64,000 nucleotides of DNA from Nocardioides potassii (lineage in GTDB: Bacteria > Actinomycetota > Actinomycetes > Propionibacteriales > Nocardioidaceae): NCBI RefSeq assembly GCF_021648885.1, contig NZ_JAKJHZ010000005.1, forward strand, positions 496,001 through 560,000. The letters run 5' to 3'. Under the pieces are notes generated by a model. The model was not told where the DNA came from. It saw only the letters and a list, made by a program, of their open reading frames with translations, and ran no database searches. Position numbers and translations under genes: made by a program. Positions 8,421 through 18,469 of the stretch are shown here, piece after piece. The stretch's first letter is position 1. Each line of letters starts with the position of its first letter.

Positions 8421-9814
8421 TCGAGATGACGCTCGACGAGATCGCCGACGTCGTCGGTGGTGAGGCGCACGGCGAGGCGACGGTCACCGGCGGCGCCTTC
8501 CTCGACACCCGCACGCCCGAGGCCGGGGGCCTGTTCGTGGCGCTGGCGGGGGAGCGGGTCGACGGCCACGACTTCGCCGGCGCAGCCGGAGCCGCTGGCG
8601 CGGTCGCCGCGCTCGGCACCCGGCCCACCGACCTGCCGACCGTCGTCGTGCCCGACGTGACGGCAGCACTCGGCCGGCTCGCACGGCACGTCCTCGACCG
8701 ACTGCCCGACACCGTCGTGCTCGCCATGACGGGCTCCCAGGGCAAGACCGGCACCAAGGACTACCTCGCCCACCTGCTCGCCGAGTCGGGCCCCACCGTC
8801 GCCACGCGCGGCAACTTCAACAACGAGCTCGGCGTGCCGCTCACCGTCCTGCGCGCCACGCCCGACACCCGCTACCTCGTCGTGGAGATGGGCGCCCGCG
8901 GCGTCGGGCACATCGCGCAGCTCTGCCAGATCGCGCCGCCGCACGTCGCGGCCGTCCTCAACGTCGGCACCGCCCACATCGGGGAGTTCGGCAGCCGTGA
9001 GGCGATCGCGCAGGCCAAGGGCGAGATCGTCGAGGCGCTCGGCCCCGACGGCACCGCCGTCCTCAACGCCGACGACGACCTGGTGGCCGCGATGGCGTCG
9101 CGCACGCGTGGGAGCGTGACGACGTTCGGCGCCCCGCCGGCCGACGTCGCCGTCAGCGACGTGACGGTCGACGAGCTCGGCCGGCAGTCGTTCGACGTCG
9201 TGCACCGGGGGTCCGGGGCCACCGTGCACCTCGCGCAGGTCGGCGCCTTCCAGTGGCGCAACGCCGCTGCGGCCGCAGCGATGGCCCTGGCCGCGGGCCT
9301 CGACCTCGACACGATCGCCGACTCCCTGGCCGACGCCGGCCCGGCCAGCCGCTGGCGGATGGAGCTCTCCGAGCGCGCCGACGGCCTCGTCGTGATCAAC
9401 GACGCCTACAACGCCAACCCCGAGTCGGTCCGCGCCGCGCTCGAGACGCTGTCCGGCATCGGAGCCCGCAGCGGGCGTCGTACGGTCGCGGTGCTGGGCG
9501 AGATGCTCGAGCTGGGGGAGGGGGGCGCCGCCGCGCACACCGGCGTCGGCGAGTACGCCGTCGAGGTCGGCGTCGACGTCCTCGTGGCTGTCGGGCCCGT
9601 CGCCGCGGCGATCGCCCAGGGGTACGAGGCGTCAGGCGCGGAGAAGCCCGGTGTGGCCATCACCACGGCGGGGCGTGCCGAGGCGGCCGACTGGCTGCGG
9701 CACAATGTCTCGGCTGCAGATGTCGTCCTGGTGAAGGCATCACGGGGGGCCGCGCTGGAAGCGATCGCCGAAGAGCTCCTCGTCATCGAGGGGGAAGGGA
9801 GCAGCACCACATGA
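8417..9814 (+). CDS. murF: UDP-MurNAc-tripeptide:D-Ala-D-Ala ligase MurF
   Basis: 465 residues. It performs the last cytoplasmic step of the peptide stem, adding D-Ala-D-Ala to the UDP-MurNAc-tripeptide. The Mur ligase P-loop is MTGSQGKTGTKDYLA. GNFNNELGVPLTVL and VINDAYNANPESVRAALE are MurF-typical blocks, with the central and C-terminal Mur domains in order. The start overlaps the murE stop and the stop overlaps mraY, each by 4 nt, so the Mur enzymes are translationally coupled. Confidence 0.97.
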   Translation: MIEMTLDEIADVVGGEAHGEATVTGGAFLDTRTPEAGGLFVALAGERVDGHDFAGAAGAAGAVAALGTRPTDLPTVVVPDVTAALGRLARHVLDRLPDTVVLAMTGSQGKTGTKDYLAHLLAESGPTVATRGNFNNELGVPLTVLRATPDTRYLVVEMGARGVGHIAQLCQIAPPHVAAVLNVGTAHIGEFGSREAIAQAKGEIVEALGPDGTAVLNADDDLVAAMASRTRGSVTTFGAPPADVAVSDVTVDELGRQSFDVVHRGSGATVHLAQVGAFQWRNAAAAAAMALAAGLDLDTIADSLADAGPASRWRMELSERADGLVVINDAYNANPESVRAALETLSGIGARSGRRTVAVLGEMLELGEGGAAAHTGVGEYAVEVGVDVLVAVGPVAAAIAQGYEASGAEKPGVAITTAGRAEAADWLRHNVSAADVVLVKASRGAALEAIAEELLVIEGEGSSTT

Positions 9815-10923
9815 GAGCCATCCTGTTCGGAGGCGGACTCTCGTTGCTGATCTCCCTGCTCGGCACCCGCTACGCGATCCGCTTCTTCACCCGGCAGGGC
9901 TTCGGCCAGCCGATCCGTGACGACGGACCCACCACGCACCACGTGAAGCGCGGGACCCCGACGATGGGCGGCGCGGTCGTCGTCCTCGCGACCGTGGTGG
10001 GCTACTTCGCCGCCAAGCTGATCACCGGCCAGGCCCCCACGGCCTCCGCGCTGCTCCTGATCTTCCTGCTGGTGGGCCTGGGGGTCGTCGGGTTCCTCGA
10101 CGACTTCCTCAAGGTGAGCCGCCAGCACAGCACCGGCCTGCGCAGCCGCGCCAAGATGATCGGCCAGACCGTCGTCGCCGTGGTCTTCGGCGTGCTGGCG
10201 CTGTCGCCGTGGCTGGAGGACGAGCGCGGCTGGCGTCCCGCCTCGGACCACATCTCGTTCATCCGCGACTACGACCGCTTCGCCCTGCCCGCCGTGCTGG
10301 CGCTGCTGCTGATCTGGTTCGTCGTCACCGGTTTCAGCAACGCGGTCAACCTCGCCGACGGGCTCGACGGCCTCGCGGCCGGCTCGTCGCTGTTCATCTT
10401 CGGCGCCTACACGCTCGTGAACATCTGGCAGAACAGCCAGTCCTGCGCCCTCGAGGCCGGGCCGAAGTGCTACGAGGTCCGCGACCCGCTCGACCTCGCC
10501 GTCGTCGCCGCCGCGCTCACCGGCGCGTGCTTCGGCTTCCTGTGGTGGAACGCCTCGCCGGCCCAGATCATCATGGGCGACACCGGCTCGCTCGCCCTGG
10601 GCGGCGCGATGGCGGGCCTGGCGATCATGACCCGCACCGAGCTGCTGCTCGTCGTCATCGGCGGCCTGTTCGTGGCGATCACGCTGTCGGTGATGATCCA
10701 GGTGTCCGTCTTCAAGCTCAGCCGGGCGAGCGGGCTGTTCCGGAGCATCTTCCGCGTCCAGCCCGGGCACCGCGTCTTCCGGATGACCCCCCTGCACCAC
10801 CACTTCGAGATGCTCGGCTGGGAGCAGGTCACCATCGTGATCCGGTTCTGGATCGTGACCGGCCTCGCCGTGGCCACCGGCCTGGGCATCTTCTATGCCG
10901 AGTGGGTCGCCGGCGTTGGATAG
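9811..10923 (+). CDS. mraY: Phospho-MurNAc-pentapeptide transferase MraY
   Basis: 370 residues with about ten hydrophobic helices. It transfers phospho-MurNAc-pentapeptide to undecaprenyl phosphate, giving lipid I in the inner membrane. Family blocks: [13 protein letters not shown], the metal-binding aspartate pair in [28 protein letters not shown], the acidic loop [13 protein letters not shown], and the histidine-rich [12 protein letters not shown]. The ATG overlaps the murF stop (ATGA). Its 3' end overlaps the proposed murD start by 29 nt. Confidence 0.97.
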   Translation: MRAILFGGGLSLLISLLGTRYAIRFFTRQGFGQPIRDDGPTTHHVKRGTPTMGGAVVVLATVVGYFAAKLITGQAPTASALLLIFLLVGLGVVGFLDDFLKVSRQHSTGLRSRAKMIGQTVVAVVFGVLALSPWLEDERGWRPASDHISFIRDYDRFALPAVLALLLIWFVVTGFSNAVNLADGLDGLAAGSSLFIFGAYTLVNIWQNSQSCALEAGPKCYEVRDPLDLAVVAAALTGACFGFLWWNASPAQIIMGDTGSLALGGAMAGLAIMTRTELLLVVIGGLFVAITLSVMIQVSVFKLSRASGLFRSIFRVQPGHRVFRMTPLHHHFEMLGWEQVTIVIRFWIVTGLAVATGLGIFYAEWVAGVG

Positions 10924-12388
10924 GGATCGCATCGACGACCTCGGTCGCACGAGCGACTGGTCCGGCGTCCGCGTCGTCGTGGCGGGCTTCGGGGTCTCCG
11001 GCTACGCCGCCGCCGACAACCTGCTCTTCCTCGGGGCCGAGGTGACCGCGCTCGACGACGCCACCAGCGAGGCGAAGGTGGAGAAGGCCGAGCTGCTCCG
11101 GACGCTCGGTGCGACCGTGCGCCTCGAGCCGGGTGCCACCGCCGTGCTCCCGGACGACGTCGACCTCGTGGTCACCTCGCCGGGCTGGAAGCCGACCTCG
11201 CCGCTGCTCGCGCAGGCCGTCGAGCGAGGGGTCCCCGTGTGGGGGGAGGTCGAGCTCGCCTGGCGGCTGCGCGACCCGGACAGCCCGGCGCCCTGGCTGT
11301 GCGTCACCGGCACCAACGGCAAGACCACGACCGTCCAGATGCTGCAGTCGATCCTCTTGGCGGCCGGCCTGCGTGCCGCCGCGGTCGGCAACGTCGGGCT
11401 GCCGATCGTCGAGGCCGTGATGGACCCCGAGCCCTACGACGTCCTGGCCGTGGAGCTGTCCAGCTTCCAGCTCCACTACACCCACTCGATGTCGGCCGAG
11501 GCGGCCGCCGTGCTCAACATCGCCGAGGACCACCTCGACTGGTACGACGGACCCGACGGGATGCGCGACTACGCCGCCGACAAGGCCCGCATCTACGAGC
11601 GGGTGCAGCGCGCGTGCGTCTACAACCTCGCCGACGCGGCCACCGAGGAGATGGTCCGCGAGGCCGACGTCGTCGAGGGGGCGCGCGCGGTCGGCTTCAC
11701 CCTCGGCACGCCCGCCAGCGGCGACGTGGGCATCGTCGAGGACCTGCTCGTGGACCGCGCCTTCATCGAGGGCCGCGCGACGAGCGCCGCCGAGCTCTGC
11801 ACCCTCGACGAGCTCGCCTCGCAGGCCCCCCACTTCGTCGCCAACGCCCTGGCCGCCGCCGCGCTGGCACGCGCCCACGGCGTGAGCCAGCAGGCGGTCC
11901 GCGACGGGTTGCGCAGCTTCCGTCCCGACGGGCACCGCATCGCGCTCGTCGCGGAGCACGACGGGATCACGTGGGTCGACGACTCCAAGGCCACGAACCC
12001 CCACGCGGCGCAGTCCTCCCTGACGGCGTACGACGACGTGGTGTGGGTCGCCGGCGGGCTGGCGAAGGGCGCGCGCTTCGACGACCTCGTCGCGGCGACC
12101 CGCGAGCGGCTCCGCGGGGTCGTGCTGCTCGGCCGCGACCGCCAGGTCATCGCGGACGCTCTTTCGCGACACGCGCCCGATGTGCCCGTCATCGATGTGG
12201 GCGCCGACGAGACTGGTGACCCGATGGAGCGGGTGGTCGACGCTGCCGCCGGGCTCGCCAGGTCCGGTGACACGGTGCTGCTGGCACCGGGCTGCGCCTC
12301 CATGGACATGTTCGCCAGCTACGCCCACCGCGGCGAGGAGTTCGCGGACGCCGTACGCCGCAGGATCGCCCGCAGCACAGACACCTGA
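10895..12388 (+). CDS. murD: UDP-MurNAc-L-alanine:D-glutamate ligase MurD
   Basis: Up to 497 residues. It adds D-glutamate to UDP-MurNAc-L-Ala. The N-terminal Rossmann-like region is [17 protein letters not shown], the P-loop [14 protein letters not shown], and the substrate/metal block [14 protein letters not shown]. The C-terminal domain contains [19 protein letters not shown], typical of MurD. The ATG at 10895 lies inside the end of mraY and has a weak ribosome binding site. A TTG at 10916 just before the mraY stop is an alternative start. Confidence 0.95.
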   Translation: MPSGSPALDRDRIDDLGRTSDWSGVRVVVAGFGVSGYAAADNLLFLGAEVTALDDATSEAKVEKAELLRTLGATVRLEPGATAVLPDDVDLVVTSPGWKPTSPLLAQAVERGVPVWGEVELAWRLRDPDSPAPWLCVTGTNGKTTTVQMLQSILLAAGLRAAAVGNVGLPIVEAVMDPEPYDVLAVELSSFQLHYTHSMSAEAAAVLNIAEDHLDWYDGPDGMRDYAADKARIYERVQRACVYNLADAATEEMVREADVVEGARAVGFTLGTPASGDVGIVEDLLVDRAFIEGRATSAAELCTLDELASQAPHFVANALAAAALARAHGVSQQAVRDGLRSFRPDGHRIALVAEHDGITWVDDSKATNPHAAQSSLTAYDDVVWVAGGLAKGARFDDLVAATRERLRGVVLLGRDRQVIADALSRHAPDVPVIDVGADETGDPMERVVDAAAGLARSGDTVLLAPGCASMDMFASYAHRGEEFADAVRRRIARSTDT

Positions 12389-12426
12389 GCCCGACAGCCA
12401 CCGACGTCCCGAGGGGAGCGCGACCC

Positions 12427-13716
12427 GTGACCACCGCGAACCCCGAGGACGTCGCGACCGGAGCAGCGGCCGGACCGAGCTGGTGGCGCTCACGGCGTGA
12501 GGCGGTGGCCCGGCTCCTGGACCCCTACCTGTCCGGCTGGCGCTCGCTGCGCGGTGCGCTCGACAAGCCGCTCGCCTCCTACTACCTGCTGCTCGGTGCG
12601 TCGGCCCTGCTGCTCACCATCGGCGTCATCATGGTGCTGAGCGCGTCGAGCGTGCGGGCCTACCTGACCTACGACGACTCCTACGCCGTGGTGAAGAAGC
12701 AGCTGCTGTGGGTGGCCATCGGCCTGCCGTGCGCCTGGGTCGCCTCGCGCCTCCCGATCCGGCACATCCGGCGGCTCGCCTACCCCGGGTTCATCTTCGC
12801 GCTGGCGCTGCTCGCCCTCGTCGCGAGGTTCGGCGTCTACGTCAACGGCAACAAGAACTGGCTGGCCGTCGGCCCGTTCACGATGCAGCCGGCCGAGGTC
12901 GCCAAGCTCGCGATCATCATCTGGGCCGCCAACATCTACGCCCACAAGGAGCGCCGCCTCCGCGAGCTCCACCACCTGCTGGTGCCCGTGGTGCCCGGCC
13001 TGATGGCCGTGATCGGGCTCGTCCTCGTCGGGCGCGACCTCGGTACGGCGATGGTCCTGGGCCTGATCATGCTCGGCATGCTCTGGGTGGTCGGTGCCCC
13101 CATGCGACTCTTCGCGCTGAGCCTGTCGGTCCTCGGTGCCGCCGCCGTCGCGCTGGCGGCGATGGACCCCGAGCGGCTCAACCGCATCACGCACTTCTCC
13201 GACCCGTTCAAGGACTACACCGACGCGGGCTGGCAGCCGGCCCACGGACTCTTCGCGCTGTCGAGCGGCGGCTGGTTCGGACAGGGGATCGGCGCCTCCC
13301 AGCAGAAGTGGGGCGACCTGCCCGAGGCGCACACCGACTTCATCTTCGCGGTGCTGGGCGAGGAGCTCGGCCTGGTCGGCACGTTGCTCGTGATCGGCCT
13401 GTTCTTCACGATCGCCTACGCCGCCATCCGCGTCGCGCTGAGCACGAAGGACCCCTTCGTCCGCTACGCCACCTTCGGGGTCATCGTCTGGCTGCTCGGC
13501 CAGATGATGATCAACGTCGGGATGGTGCTCGCCGTCCTGCCCGTCATCGGCATCCCGCTGCCCATCGTCTCCTACGGCGGATCGGCGCTGCTGCCGTCGC
13601 TCGTGGCCCTCGGGATGATCATCGGTTTCGCGCGCCGCGAGCCGGAGGCCGCGGCCGCACTGGCGGCTCGCCGTCGCAACCGCTCCGCCGGTCTCGCTGC
13701 GCACACCCACCACTAA
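12427..13716 (+). CDS. ftsW: SEDS peptidoglycan polymerase FtsW
   Basis: 429 residues, GTG start with GAGGGGAGCG upstream. A cytoplasmic N-terminus of about 50 residues is followed by roughly ten transmembrane helices. SEDS blocks are visible: FGVYVNGNKNWLAVGPFTMQP, GRDLGTAMVLG and IGIPLPIVSYGGSALLPSL. FtsW is the septal glycosyltransferase that polymerises lipid II and pairs with FtsI. The position between murD and murG is the standard one. The C-terminal tail is basic and alanine-rich. Confidence 0.96.
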   Translation: MTTANPEDVATGAAAGPSWWRSRREAVARLLDPYLSGWRSLRGALDKPLASYYLLLGASALLLTIGVIMVLSASSVRAYLTYDDSYAVVKKQLLWVAIGLPCAWVASRLPIRHIRRLAYPGFIFALALLALVARFGVYVNGNKNWLAVGPFTMQPAEVAKLAIIIWAANIYAHKERRLRELHHLLVPVVPGLMAVIGLVLVGRDLGTAMVLGLIMLGMLWVVGAPMRLFALSLSVLGAAAVALAAMDPERLNRITHFSDPFKDYTDAGWQPAHGLFALSSGGWFGQGIGASQQKWGDLPEAHTDFIFAVLGEELGLVGTLLVIGLFFTIAYAAIRVALSTKDPFVRYATFGVIVWLLGQMMINVGMVLAVLPVIGIPLPIVSYGGSALLPSLVALGMIIGFARREPEAAAALAARRRNRSAGLAAHTHH

Positions 13717-13726
13717 CATCGAGCCG

Positions 13727-14806
13727 ATGCGCGTCCTTCTCGCCGGCGGCGGTTCTGCCGGCCACACCTCGCCCCTGCTCGCCACGGCCGACGCCCTGCG
13801 CCGGCTCGACCCCACGACCGGGATCACCTGCCTCGGCACGCGCGAGGGCCTCGAGGCGCGGCTCGTCCCGGAGGCCGGCCTTCCCCTCGAGTACATCCCC
13901 CGCGTCCCCCTCCCGCGTCGCCCCGGATCCGACCTGCTCCGGGTGCCGACCCGGTTGCGCGCCGCCCGCGCGGCCGCCCTCGAGGTGGTCGACCGTGTGC
14001 GTCCCGACGTCGTCGTCGGCTTCGGCGGCTACGTCTCGGTCCCGGCCTACCTCGCCGCCCGCACGCGCAGGGTCCCGATCGTGGTGCACGAGGGCAACGC
14101 CATCCCCGGCATCGCCAACAAGCTCGGGGCCCGCATGACGCGCCACGTCGCGACGAGCTTCCCCGACACCGACCTGCCCCACGCCGTCTGGACCGGTCTT
14201 CCGATCCGGCGGCTCGTCTCGACCCTCGACCGGGCAGCGCTGCGCGCCGAGGCACTCGCGACGTTCGGCCTGCGCGACGACCGGCCGGTCCTCATGGTGA
14301 CCGGCGGCTCCCAGGGGGCTGCCCGGATCAACGCGGCCGTCTCGGGTGCCGCCGCCGACCTCGCCACCGCCGGTGTCCAGGTCCTCCACATCGTCGGGCC
14401 GAAGCACGAGCTCGTCGTGGACCAGGGCGACACCCCCTACGTGGTCCTGCCCTACGTCGACCGCATGGACCTCGCCTACGCCGCCGCCGACGCCGTGCTC
14501 TGCCGCGCCGGCAGCAACACCGTCACCGAGGTCTCCGGTGTCGGCCTGCCGGCGATCTACGTGCCGCTGCCGATCGGCAACGGCGAGCAGGCCCTCAACG
14601 CGCGCCCGGTCGTCGACGCCGGCGGCGGGCTGCTCGTGGCCGACGCCGCGCTCACGCCCGAGTGGGTGGCGGCCAGCGTCCCGGGGCTCCTGACCGACGA
14701 GGCGCGGCTCGCCGCGATGGGCGCTGCCGCACGGGGCGTGATCGCGCTGGACGCCGACGACAAGCTCGCCCGCATCGTCGTCGACGCCGCGAGGACCGCG
14801 TCGTGA
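13727..14806 (+). CDS. murG: UDP-GlcNAc:lipid I N-acetylglucosaminyltransferase MurG
   Basis: 359 residues. It makes lipid II by adding GlcNAc to lipid I on the inner face of the membrane. It has a GT-B fold: the N-terminal glycine-rich loop LLAGGGSAGHTSPLLA, then VVGFGGYVSVPAYLAA and VVHEGNAIPGIANKLG. The C-terminal donor-binding half has VTGGSQGAARIN and CRAGSNTVTEVSGVGLPAI. TAACAT (13714-13719) ends 7 nt before the ATG, which suggests an internal leaderless promoter. The stop overlaps the murC GTG. Confidence 0.97.
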   Translation: MRVLLAGGGSAGHTSPLLATADALRRLDPTTGITCLGTREGLEARLVPEAGLPLEYIPRVPLPRRPGSDLLRVPTRLRAARAAALEVVDRVRPDVVVGFGGYVSVPAYLAARTRRVPIVVHEGNAIPGIANKLGARMTRHVATSFPDTDLPHAVWTGLPIRRLVSTLDRAALRAEALATFGLRDDRPVLMVTGGSQGAARINAAVSGAAADLATAGVQVLHIVGPKHELVVDQGDTPYVVLPYVDRMDLAYAAADAVLCRAGSNTVTEVSGVGLPAIYVPLPIGNGEQALNARPVVDAGGGLLVADAALTPEWVAASVPGLLTDEARLAAMGAAARGVIALDADDKLARIVVDAARTAS

Positions 14807-16221
14807 AGATCCCCGTCCCCGACGAGGTCCTGCCCGCCGCCGACCTGGGCCGGGTCCACTGCGTCGGCATCGGTGGCGCCGGGATCTCGGCCATCGCCCG
14901 CATCATGGCCCGCCGCGGCATCCCCGTGACCGGCAGCGACGACCACGACACCCCGTTCCTGCCCGCGCTCCGCGAGCTCGGCGTGACCTGCCACCTCGGC
15001 TACGACGCCGACCACGTCGGCGACGCCGACACCCTGGTCGTCACCACCGCTGCCCGCGACGACAACCCCGAGGTGCTCGAGGCCCGCCGCCGCGGCCTGC
15101 GGGTGCTGCCCCGGTCGGCTGGGCTGGCCTCGGTGATGGTGGGGTCGCGGGTGCTGGCCGTCGCCGGGACCCACGGCAAGACGACGACCACCGGGCTGCT
15201 GACCTCCGCCCTGCTCGCCGCCGGCACCGATCCGTCGTACGCCGTCGGGGGCGTGCTGACCGCGACCGGTCGCAACGCCGATGCCGGCAGCGACGACCTC
15301 TTCGTCGCCGAGGCCGACGAGAGCGACGGCGCCTTCCTGCACTACCGCCCCCACGCGGCGATCGTCACCAACGTCGAGGCCGACCACCTCGACACGTGGG
15401 GGACCGAGGAGGCCTACCGGCAGGCCTTCGCCGACTTTGTCGCCACGATCGACCCGGACGGCTTCGTCGTCTGCGTCCTCGACGACCCCGGTGCCGCCGA
15501 CCTCGCCGAGACGGCGCGGGCGCGAGGGCTCGACGTCGTCACCGTGGGGGAGTCGGACGGAGCCGACCTCCGCATCCACGACCTCGTGCTCGACGGCTCG
15601 ACGTCGACCTGCCGGATCAGCCGGGCGGGCAGCGACCTCGGCGAGCTGCGGCTGCGGATCCCCGGACGCCACTACGTCCTCGACGCCGTCGCCGCCCTCG
15701 CGATGGGCCTGCGGCTCGGGCTCTCCTTCGACGCGCTGGCCGACGGCCTCGCCGGCTTCACCGGCACGGGTCGCCGGATGGAGCTCAAGGGCGAGGCGGC
15801 CGGCGTGCGCGTCTACGACTCCTACGCCCACCACCCCGTCGAGATCCGCGGGGACCTCGAGGCCGCGCGCGCGCTCGCCGCTGACGGACGCGTCGTCGCG
15901 GCGTTCCAGCCGCACCTGGTCTCGCGCACCCGGATCTTCGGCGAGGCGATGGGCGTCGCGCTCGGTGGCGCCGACGAGGTCGTCGTGCTCGACGTCTACG
16001 TCGCCCGCGAGGACCCCGACCCCGAGGTCACCGGCCACCTCGTCGCACGCGCCGTGCCGCTGCCGGCCGAGCACGTGACGTACGTCGACGGGCTCGGCGC
16101 CGCGGCCCAGGTGCTGGCCGAGCGCGCCCGCCCGGGCGACCTGGTGATCACCCTCGGCGCGGGCGACATCACGACGGTCGGTCCGCGGGTGCTCGACCTG
16201 CTCGAGCCGGGCGGTGCCTGA
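14803..16221 (+). CDS. murC: UDP-MurNAc:L-alanine ligase MurC
   Basis: 472 residues from a GTG whose last two bases overlap the murG stop (GTGA). It adds the first residue, L-alanine, to UDP-MurNAc. Visible: the N-terminal nucleotide-binding CVGIGGAGISAIARIM, the P-loop AGTHGKTTTTGLLTSA, the VTNVEADHLDTWG block and the C-terminal YDSYAHHPVEIRGDLEAA. It lies just before ftsQ, as in other actinobacteria. No ddl gene is in the cluster. Confidence 0.97.
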   Translation: MKIPVPDEVLPAADLGRVHCVGIGGAGISAIARIMARRGIPVTGSDDHDTPFLPALRELGVTCHLGYDADHVGDADTLVVTTAARDDNPEVLEARRRGLRVLPRSAGLASVMVGSRVLAVAGTHGKTTTTGLLTSALLAAGTDPSYAVGGVLTATGRNADAGSDDLFVAEADESDGAFLHYRPHAAIVTNVEADHLDTWGTEEAYRQAFADFVATIDPDGFVVCVLDDPGAADLAETARARGLDVVTVGESDGADLRIHDLVLDGSTSTCRISRAGSDLGELRLRIPGRHYVLDAVAALAMGLRLGLSFDALADGLAGFTGTGRRMELKGEAAGVRVYDSYAHHPVEIRGDLEAARALAADGRVVAAFQPHLVSRTRIFGEAMGVALGGADEVVVLDVYVAREDPDPEVTGHLVARAVPLPAEHVTYVDGLGAAAQVLAERARPGDLVITLGAGDITTVGPRVLDLLEPGGA

Positions 16222-16965
16222 GTGGATCCGGAGGACCGCGCCGGGCGGCGCACCCGTCGCCGCTTCGCGCGCCGGCAGTGGGCCCGCCGGTGGCTCTCGC
16301 TGCGCTACGTGCTCGCGGCGGTGGTGCTCGTCGGACTCGTGGGCACCGCGGTCTGGCTGGTGTTCTTCTCCACCACCCTGCAGGTGAAGCGGGTCGAGGT
16401 GGTCGGCAACCAGCTGCTCAGCGACGGCCGGATCCGCGAGGTCGCCGAGGTGCCGCTGGGGGAGCCCCTCGCCCTCGTCGACCTCAGTCGCGCCGACGCG
16501 CGCGTGGGGGCGCTCGCCGAGGTGAGGTCGGTCGACGTGACCCGCACCTGGCCCGACGGCGTACGGATCGAGGTCGTCGAGCGCACCCCGGTCGCCGTGG
16601 TCGAGCTCGGTGGCCGGCTGCGCGGGCTCGACGCCGACGGCGTGGTGTTCCGCGAGTACCGGAAGGCGCCGCCCGGCATGCCGCGGGTGCGCCCCGGCAG
16701 CGCGGCCGGCACCGACGCGCTCAAGGAGGCCGCCACCGTCGTCGCGGCGCTCCCCGAGGACCTGGCCGCCCGCGTCGACCACGTCGAGGTCGAGACCGTC
16801 GACCAGATCACCCTCGCGCTGCGCGACGGACGCCAGGTGCTGTGGGGGAGTGCGGAGGAGTCCGCCCTCAAGGCCGAGGTCGTCGACAAGCTGCTCGCTG
16901 CGCAGAAGGCGCCGTTCTACGACGTCAGCGTCCCCGGCAACCCGACGTACCGCACCACGCCCTGA
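16222..16965 (+). CDS. ftsQ: Cell division protein FtsQ
   Basis: 247 residues from a GTG directly after the murC stop. A basic N-terminus (RRTRRRFARRQWARRW) precedes one transmembrane helix (about residues 31-52). A POTRA domain follows, starting VKRVEVVGNQLLSDGRIREV, then the beta domain with VRIEVVERTPVAVVELGG. FtsQ bridges early and late divisome proteins and binds FtsB/FtsL outside the membrane. It is the last gene before the ftsZ promoter region. Confidence 0.93.
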   Translation: MDPEDRAGRRTRRRFARRQWARRWLSLRYVLAAVVLVGLVGTAVWLVFFSTTLQVKRVEVVGNQLLSDGRIREVAEVPLGEPLALVDLSRADARVGALAEVRSVDVTRTWPDGVRIEVVERTPVAVVELGGRLRGLDADGVVFREYRKAPPGMPRVRPGSAAGTDALKEAATVVAALPEDLAARVDHVEVETVDQITLALRDGRQVLWGSAEESALKAEVVDKLLAAQKAPFYDVSVPGNPTYRTTP

Positions 16966-17105
16966 CCTCGCGCTGCGTCGCCGGCGCACGCGAGCGGTGC
17001 GTGAGGCGGCTCTCGAGCCCGGGAAACCCGCCTCACCCACCGCCGGTCCGGCGTGTCGCCGAGAACGGCGACGGTCCGCTGCCTACTGTCGTGACCACGA
17101 CGAGG

Positions 17106-17138
17106 TTGACATAACTATAACCCTCAGGCTGACGGTTA
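17106..17138 (+). promoter_or_regulatory. Predicted ftsZ promoter region with a palindromic operator
   Basis: This AT-rich stretch stands out in the 298-bp ftsQ-ftsZ gap. It holds TTGACA (17106-17111), TATAAC (17116-17121) and a near-perfect inverted repeat TAACC-C-TCAG-G-CTGA-C-GGTTA (17118-17138). TTGACA and TATAAC are too close to form one promoter, so they may belong to overlapping ones. The palindrome could be an operator or a hairpin. Downstream is a pyrimidine-rich CTCTTCA-type stretch (about 17206-17230) before the AAGGAAGG ribosome binding site. Confidence 0.5.
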
Positions 17139-17263
17139 AGGTTTCGGCGGCACGGAGGGTGGCACCGGATCTCGTTCCTTCCCCGAACTCCCAGCATTCC
17201 TCCACATCTCTTCATCTCTTCACCTCTTCAGACCTGTAGTCCTCTCAAGGAAGGCCCCGTGCC

Positions 17264-18469
17264 GTGGCAGCAGCGCAGAACTACCTGGCGATCATCAAGG
17301 TCGTGGGCATCGGTGGTGGTGGCGTCAACGCCGTCAACCGGATGATCGAGGTCGGCCTCAAGGGCGTCGAGTTCATCGCGATCAACACCGACGCCCAGGC
17401 ACTCCTCATGAGCGACGCCGACGTCAAGCTCGACATCGGCCGCGAGCTCACCCGCGGCCTCGGTGCCGGCGCCAACCCCGAGGTGGGTGCCAAGGCGGCC
17501 GAGGACCACGCGGACGAGATCGAGGAGGTCCTCAAGGGCGCCGACATGGTGTTCGTGACGGCCGGCGAGGGTGGCGGCACCGGCACCGGCGGCGCGCCCG
17601 TCGTGGCGCGCATCGCCCGCTCGCTGGGCGCGCTCACCATCGGTGTCGTGACGCGGCCCTTCGCCTTCGAGGGCCGTCGCCGGGCCAACTCCGCGGAGGA
17701 GGGCATCAGCCAGCTCCGCGAGGAGGTCGACACCCTCATCGTGATCCCCAACGACCGGCTGCTGTCGATCACCGACCGCAGCGTGTCGATCCTCGACGCC
17801 TTCAAGCAGGCCGACCAGGTGCTGCTGCAGGGTGTCTCCGGCATCACGGACCTGATCACCACCCCGGGCCTGATCAACCTCGACTTCGCCGACGTGAAGT
17901 CGGTGATGGCCAACGCCGGCTCCGCCCTGATGGGCATCGGCTCGGCGCGGGGCGAGGACCGCGCGGTGGCCGCCGCCGAGATGGCCGTCTCGAGCCCGCT
18001 GCTCGAGGCGAGCATCGAGGGCGCGCACGGCGTCCTGCTCTCCATCGCCGGTGGCTCGGACCTCGGCCTGTTCGAGATCAACGAGGCGGCCGCGCTCGTG
18101 TCGCAGGCCGCGCACGCCGAGGCCAACATCATCTTCGGCGCGACGATCGACGACGCGCTGGGCGACGAGGTGCGCGTGACGGTGATCGCCGCGGGCTTCG
18201 ACGGCGGGATGCCCAAGCGCCGCTCCGACGGCAACGTGCTCCGGCAGAGCCAGCCGGCGCAGACCCAGGAGCAGACGCGCGCGGCTGCCCAGCAGATCGC
18301 GTCCAAGGCAGCCGCCCCGGCGGCTCCCGCCAAGGCGGCCGACCAGGCACCGGCTCCGACCTTCGCGCCGTCGTCCTCGGACTCCCCGGCCCCGGCGGCC
18401 CAGCCGCGGCAGGCCCGGCAGGTGCAGTTCGACGACGACGACCTGGACGTGCCCGACTTCCTGAAGTGA
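17264..18469 (+). CDS. ftsZ: Cell division protein FtsZ
   Basis: 401 residues, GTG start after AAGGAAGG. Tubulin-like GTPase that polymerises into the division ring. The nucleotide-binding [17 protein letters not shown] is at the N-terminus, the tubulin signature is [15 protein letters not shown] (about 102-116), and the T7-loop region is [12 protein letters not shown] disordered Ala/Pro/Gln linker (about 320-385) leads to the acidic C-terminal peptide [12 protein letters not shown], the docking site for partners such as SepF and FtsW. The last bases overlap the next gene. Confidence 0.99.
   Translation: MAAAQNYLAIIKVVGIGGGGVNAVNRMIEVGLKGVEFIAINTDAQALLMSDADVKLDIGRELTRGLGAGANPEVGAKAAEDHADEIEEVLKGADMVFVTAGEGGGTGTGGAPVVARIARSLGALTIGVVTRPFAFEGRRRANSAEEGISQLREEVDTLIVIPNDRLLSITDRSVSILDAFKQADQVLLQGVSGITDLITTPGLINLDFADVKSVMANAGSALMGIGSARGEDRAVAAAEMAVSSPLLEASIEGAHGVLLSIAGGSDLGLFEINEAAALVSQAAHAEANIIFGATIDDALGDEVRVTVIAAGFDGGMPKRRSDGNVLRQSQPAQTQEQTRAAAQQIASKAAAPAAPAKAADQAPAPTFAPSSSDSPAPAAQPRQARQVQFDDDDLDVPDFLK

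Noticed and set aside
14557..17040. 827-codon minus-strand frame opposite murC-ftsQ
   Set aside because: Same reason: composition-driven, no family resemblance, antisense to conserved dcw genes.
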